Assembly (NCBI GenBank): GCA_045611685.1
Contig: JAZKXO010000024.1
Location: 66,956-130,955 of the forward strand
From: SIG701 sp045611685
GTDB lineage: Bacteria > Bacillota > Clostridia > Oscillospirales > CAG-272
DNA: 64,000 nt
Reading direction: 5' to 3'
Both the position numbers and the translations under genes were made by a program. The notes beneath the pieces are model-generated. The model saw nothing but the letters and a program-made list of their open reading frames with translations. It ran no database searches and was not told the DNA's origin. Below, piece by piece: positions 61,189 to 64,000 of this stretch (its first letter is position 1; each line of letters opens with the position of its first letter).

Positions 61189-61265
61189 GTATAATTCCCT
61201 TCGAAATTATTTATATTTTCAAAAATCCAAACGCTAAAAATCCTTTTAGAGACGTTTTTCAGTGT

Positions 61266-62885
61266 TCAAACTGTAACGTTTTTGCTTTTTCTTTTGTTTT
61301 CATACATAGCATTATCTGCGCGCTTAAATACGTCATTGAAGCACAAATCCATACCCGAATCAAACATTGCAAAGCCTCTTGCAATGCTGATTGGAATTCC
61401 TCCCTTTTCTCCGACTCCGATGAAAGTCTTTGCACATTCCAAATCAAACTGCACAAATAATTTTTCGCAATCCTCCAAATCTCTATGTCGAAGAACTGTC
61501 AAAAACTCATCTCCACCTATTCTGAACACAGGGCTTCTTTTAAAAACATCCGAAATTACTTTTGCAGCAGATATGATAAGTTTATCGCCTACGTCATGTC
61601 CGTACTTATCATTCGTTTTCTTCAGCATATTTAAGTCAAACACAACAATGCCGAAATCGGCAGATTTGTTTTCGATCTCTTTGTCAAACTCCTCCACCCA
61701 CCTTTTATATGAGGTGGTATTTCTAAGGCCAGTAAGGGAATCACGATTAGCGGAAAAGCGCAGTTCTTTTTCGCGTTCGTGCAAATGTGTTGCCATATTT
61801 TCGAAAGCCGCATTAAGGAGTTCAATTTCTGTTATATTGCTGTGCAAAAATTCCACACGGTAATCCCCGTTTGACAGCTTTATCGCCTGAGCGGTTAATT
61901 TTTCTAGCGGTGCAACGATTTTTCTGACCGCAAAAATAACTATCGCCGTGAACAGCGCGGAAAGTATCAGTACAACGAACAGAATTTCAAAACCGATTTC
62001 ATACCGTATCTGCCGGATATCATCATAGCTGGCGGAGAGAACAAGCGTCATTCCGTTTATGAGATCCGTCGACACACGAAGATATTTTTCCGGATCATAT
62101 GGATTTTCCATCGCAAAGCCGTCGTCGCCACTATGAATTATATCTCCGTCGATCTCCAGGTAGGCATAGCCGTTTTCGTAAATTTTGATTGCGTGTACTC
62201 TGTCGGCTAAAGTATTGTAATCAAAATCCATTCCCACGATGCCGATAAATCTGTCCTCATGGTACATCGGCATTACGTATGAAATCATATAAATATTATT
62301 GTTTTGGTTATAGTATGGCAGCATCCAAACCGGCTCTCCGGCTTCGTAAGGCTGCCAAAACCAACCGACGTGTTCGGTATCTTCCTTTTCATAAAGTGAG
62401 ATATCGGTCAGTTCAAAAGAAACGTATTCATCGTTTTCTTTTGTTTTACTATAAAACAACCCCATTTTACTATTGGAAATTGCAGGGTCAAACCGAAAAT
62501 AATAGGCAACCGCACCGCTTGCATGTTTTGCAACGTCGGCAAACATTTGATCGGCACTGTTAATAACCTTTTCCTGAAAATCTCGGTCATCCACGCGGGA
62601 TTCTTCGGTAAAAAAGTCCATTATGTAACTTTCCATAACCTTCACCGATTTTTCCATATCTTCGAAAATATTGTTAATCTGTGCACCTTCGTTATCGCAA
62701 GTGACCACAACAAAATTTTCAGATTCGCCTTGTACGTATTTGTCCACCTCATAAATACTGATGCCGCCAATAAAAACCGTTATTGCCAGCATTGCAAAAA
62801 TGATTGTCGCCAGAATACGAAACTGCATGGAATATGTTTTATTAGATTTTCTTTTCTTTTCCTTTGATGATTTGTTTGTGTTCAT
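61266..62885 (-). CDS. Cache-HAMP-GGDEF diguanylate cyclase
   Basis: Second membrane sensor cyclase, 539 residues, related in layout and wording to the one at the end of the pel operon. Helices at about 22-46 and 298-320 frame a double-Cache domain (AYYFRFDPAISNS; GWFWQPYEAGEPVWMLPYYNQN; GIVGMDFDYNTL). A HAMP-like linker and the GGDEF domain (RDSLTGLRN, FDLNMLKKTNDKYGHDVGD, GGDEF at 457-461) follow. There is no RxxD I-site (KRSP). AAAGG lies eight bases before the ATG. The two cyclases probably arose by duplication. Confidence 0.92.
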   Translation of the reverse strand: MNTNKSSKEKKRKSNKTYSMQFRILATIIFAMLAITVFIGGISIYEVDKYVQGESENFVVVTCDNEGAQINNIFEDMEKSVKVMESYIMDFFTEESRVDDRDFQEKVINSADQMFADVAKHASGAVAYYFRFDPAISNSKMGLFYSKTKENDEYVSFELTDISLYEKEDTEHVGWFWQPYEAGEPVWMLPYYNQNNNIYMISYVMPMYHEDRFIGIVGMDFDYNTLADRVHAIKIYENGYAYLEIDGDIIHSGDDGFAMENPYDPEKYLRVSTDLINGMTLVLSASYDDIRQIRYEIGFEILFVVLILSALFTAIVIFAVRKIVAPLEKLTAQAIKLSNGDYRVEFLHSNITEIELLNAAFENMATHLHEREKELRFSANRDSLTGLRNTTSYKRWVEEFDKEIENKSADFGIVVFDLNMLKKTNDKYGHDVGDKLIISAAKVISDVFKRSPVFRIGGDEFLTVLRHRDLEDCEKLFVQFDLECAKTFIGVGEKGGIPISIARGFAMFDSGMDLCFNDVFKRADNAMYENKRKSKNVTV

Positions 62886-62940
62886 TATATTACCTTTGCT
62901 TTATGGGACTCATATCGGAATTTGTGCGTCTCAGTTGTTT

Positions 62941-63837
62941 TTACAGCAATCCGCCAACATAGAAAACGATTAAATACACAGCAAAAACAGCGGGACCTAT
63001 CAACTCGGCGATAAGCGATTTTACGCCATAGCCTTTACGACGCAAGGCAACTGACGCCGCAACACACAATACCGAAAGTGCGGGAATAAAGTAGAGAACC
63101 TGAAAATAAAGTTCAGGACCGCCGCCCTCAATATCTATAAAGAACGCTAAAATTGAAAGAAACGGAATAAGTGTAAAGCCGATAATAAAATTAAGAACTA
63201 TAGAAACAATATCAATTGCTTTGTACTTTAATTCTTTTTCTTTTCTCACGAAAATAATTGTTGCAATAAGCGCGAGCAATGCAATAAGCAGCGTCGGTAA
63301 TACAACCGCACCGCTGAAATAGGACATATGTGAGAAAACAAAGGAGTTTTTAATCGGTGTAGGATATTCAAAACTTATAAGTTTAACGCCTTGTGCCGAT
63401 AACATTTCTTCGTCGGAATACTCTTGTTCCTCTGCATCATAATAATAAATTTGCGGTTCAACAGCCTCATCATCAAAGTAATCGTACTTTGTATCGCCCA
63501 TCAAATAGTCGGGATATAATTTTGTCCATAATTCAACACGGGTGTTTTCATCTTTTTTGAGCGTGTAAACCGTATTACCTTCTCCCAAATTGCCAATTTC
63601 ACCAACATATACACGGGACTTGGTATCTGCATATCCATCGTTTCTGACGTAACGGGCCTTGTAAACCTCATTAATGGTTACTGTTTCACCATCCAGCTCG
63701 TATGTAATGGAAAAAGGAAATTCTCCTTCAGTAACGGTAGGCTTAAACGCCAAACTGCTGACAAACGAATATACGACAATTGCTAAGATTGCCACAACAA
63801 GAATAATGGCAGGTAAAAAAAGTTTTTTGTTTCCCAT
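62941..63837 (-). CDS. Membrane protein of unknown function (298 residues)
   Basis: No family is recognised. One N-terminal helix (about 7-30), an extracellular region of about 140 residues rich in Tyr, Asp and Glu (GDTKYDYFDDEAVEPQIYYY; DAEEQEYSDEEM), then four C-terminal helices (about 175-198, 209-230, 238-262, 275-298) joined by short charged loops. AAAGGA lies before the ATG. It starts 25 bases after the partial gene at the window end, so the two are probably co-transcribed. An ABC-independent sensor or exporter accessory role is only speculation. Confidence 0.75.
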   Translation of the reverse strand: MGNKKLFLPAIILVVAILAIVVYSFVSSLAFKPTVTEGEFPFSITYELDGETVTINEVYKARYVRNDGYADTKSRVYVGEIGNLGEGNTVYTLKKDENTRVELWTKLYPDYLMGDTKYDYFDDEAVEPQIYYYDAEEQEYSDEEMLSAQGVKLISFEYPTPIKNSFVFSHMSYFSGAVVLPTLLIALLALIATIIFVRKEKELKYKAIDIVSIVLNFIIGFTLIPFLSILAFFIDIEGGGPELYFQVLYFIPALSVLCVAASVALRRKGYGVKSLIAELIGPAVFAVYLIVFYVGGLL

Positions 63838-63862
63838 TACGTTATTCCTTTGCTATCTTGAT

Positions 63863-64000
63863 TTAAAAAACTAATGTATCAACTTTGTTAAGTAACACCG
63901 CAAGCATTTCCTTGCATCTTGCGATTTTAGCAGGGCTTTCTGCTTCGTCGGGGCGGCGAAGAGCACGACGAAGCATACGGGTATAGCCGATGATCATTGC
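63863..64000 (-). CDS. C-terminal fragment of an unknown protein (cut by window edge)
   Basis: The last 45 codons of a minus-strand gene enter the window: a helical, basic stretch (GYTRMLRRALRRPDEAESPA) followed by KIARCKEMLAVLLNKVDTLV and F, then TAA at 63863-63865. The open frame continues beyond 64000. The fragment is too short to assign. Confidence 0.6.
   Translation of the reverse strand, partial: AMIIGYTRMLRRALRRPDEAESPAKIARCKEMLAVLLNKVDTLVF

Overview
The window looks like the chromosome of a monoderm Clostridia-type Bacillota. The reasons are the gene families and order (nusB-xseA-xseB-ispA-tlyA-nadK-argR-recN, paired glgC/glgD, KtrAB next to TrkAH, LexA, WhiA, an S-layer-homology protein, lipoproteins and no outer-membrane genes), strong AGGAGG-type ribosome binding sites, and many sigma-A promoters with a TTGACA-like box 17 bases from TATAAT. 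spoIVB and spo0A are absent from the place after argR-recN where spore formers usually carry them, which hints at a non-sporulating lineage.

1-13.2 kb (minus strand): a tightly packed run of fifteen genes from nusB to a truncated dnaE. It covers transcription antitermination, exonuclease VII, isoprenoid synthesis, rRNA methylation, NAD kinase, ArgR, RecN, TyrRS, MurB and WhiA. Many neighbours overlap by 1-4 bases and one consensus promoter precedes nusB. 13.3-16.2 kb (plus): an M23 peptidase, an M29 aminopeptidase and a VanZ-like protein. 16.2-24 kb (minus): a glycogen operon, glgB-glgC-glgD-glgA plus a GH13 glycosidase. 24.1-29.8 kb (minus): two potassium uptake systems and lexA. 30-36.2 kb: GTP-type PEP carboxykinase, a 2-hydroxyacid dehydrogenase with Hsp33, an SLH/cadherin-like surface protein and cysteine synthase.

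36.3-43.5 kb: a 48-residue Asn/Gln peptide gene, tRNA-Arg(CCT), a cobalamin-riboswitch-controlled pair (DUF4430 lipoprotein and ECF-type S component, a probable vitamin B12 importer), L-lactate permease, an SdpR/SdpI-like regulator-immunity pair with a palindromic operator, and a uracil/xanthine permease.

43.5-58.8 kb (plus): the most interesting region, a ten-gene, translationally coupled Gram-positive Pel-type exopolysaccharide operon. Its first gene fuses an HD-GYP phosphodiesterase, a degenerate Rossmann/SDR domain, membrane helices and a PelD-like c-di-GMP receptor with a conserved RxxD site. It continues with PelE-, PelA-deacetylase-, PelF- and PelG-like proteins, then CotH-kinase, VTC and DUF4956 genes, and ends with an EAL phosphodiesterase and a Cache-GGDEF cyclase. 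One operon can therefore make, break and sense c-di-GMP while building the polymer.

58.8-64 kb: about 1 kb of AT-rich DNA with hairpins, DnaA-box-like sites and a broken minus-strand reading frame, then (minus) a transglutaminase-like lipoprotein, a second Cache-GGDEF protein, a membrane protein of unknown function and the end of another unknown gene.
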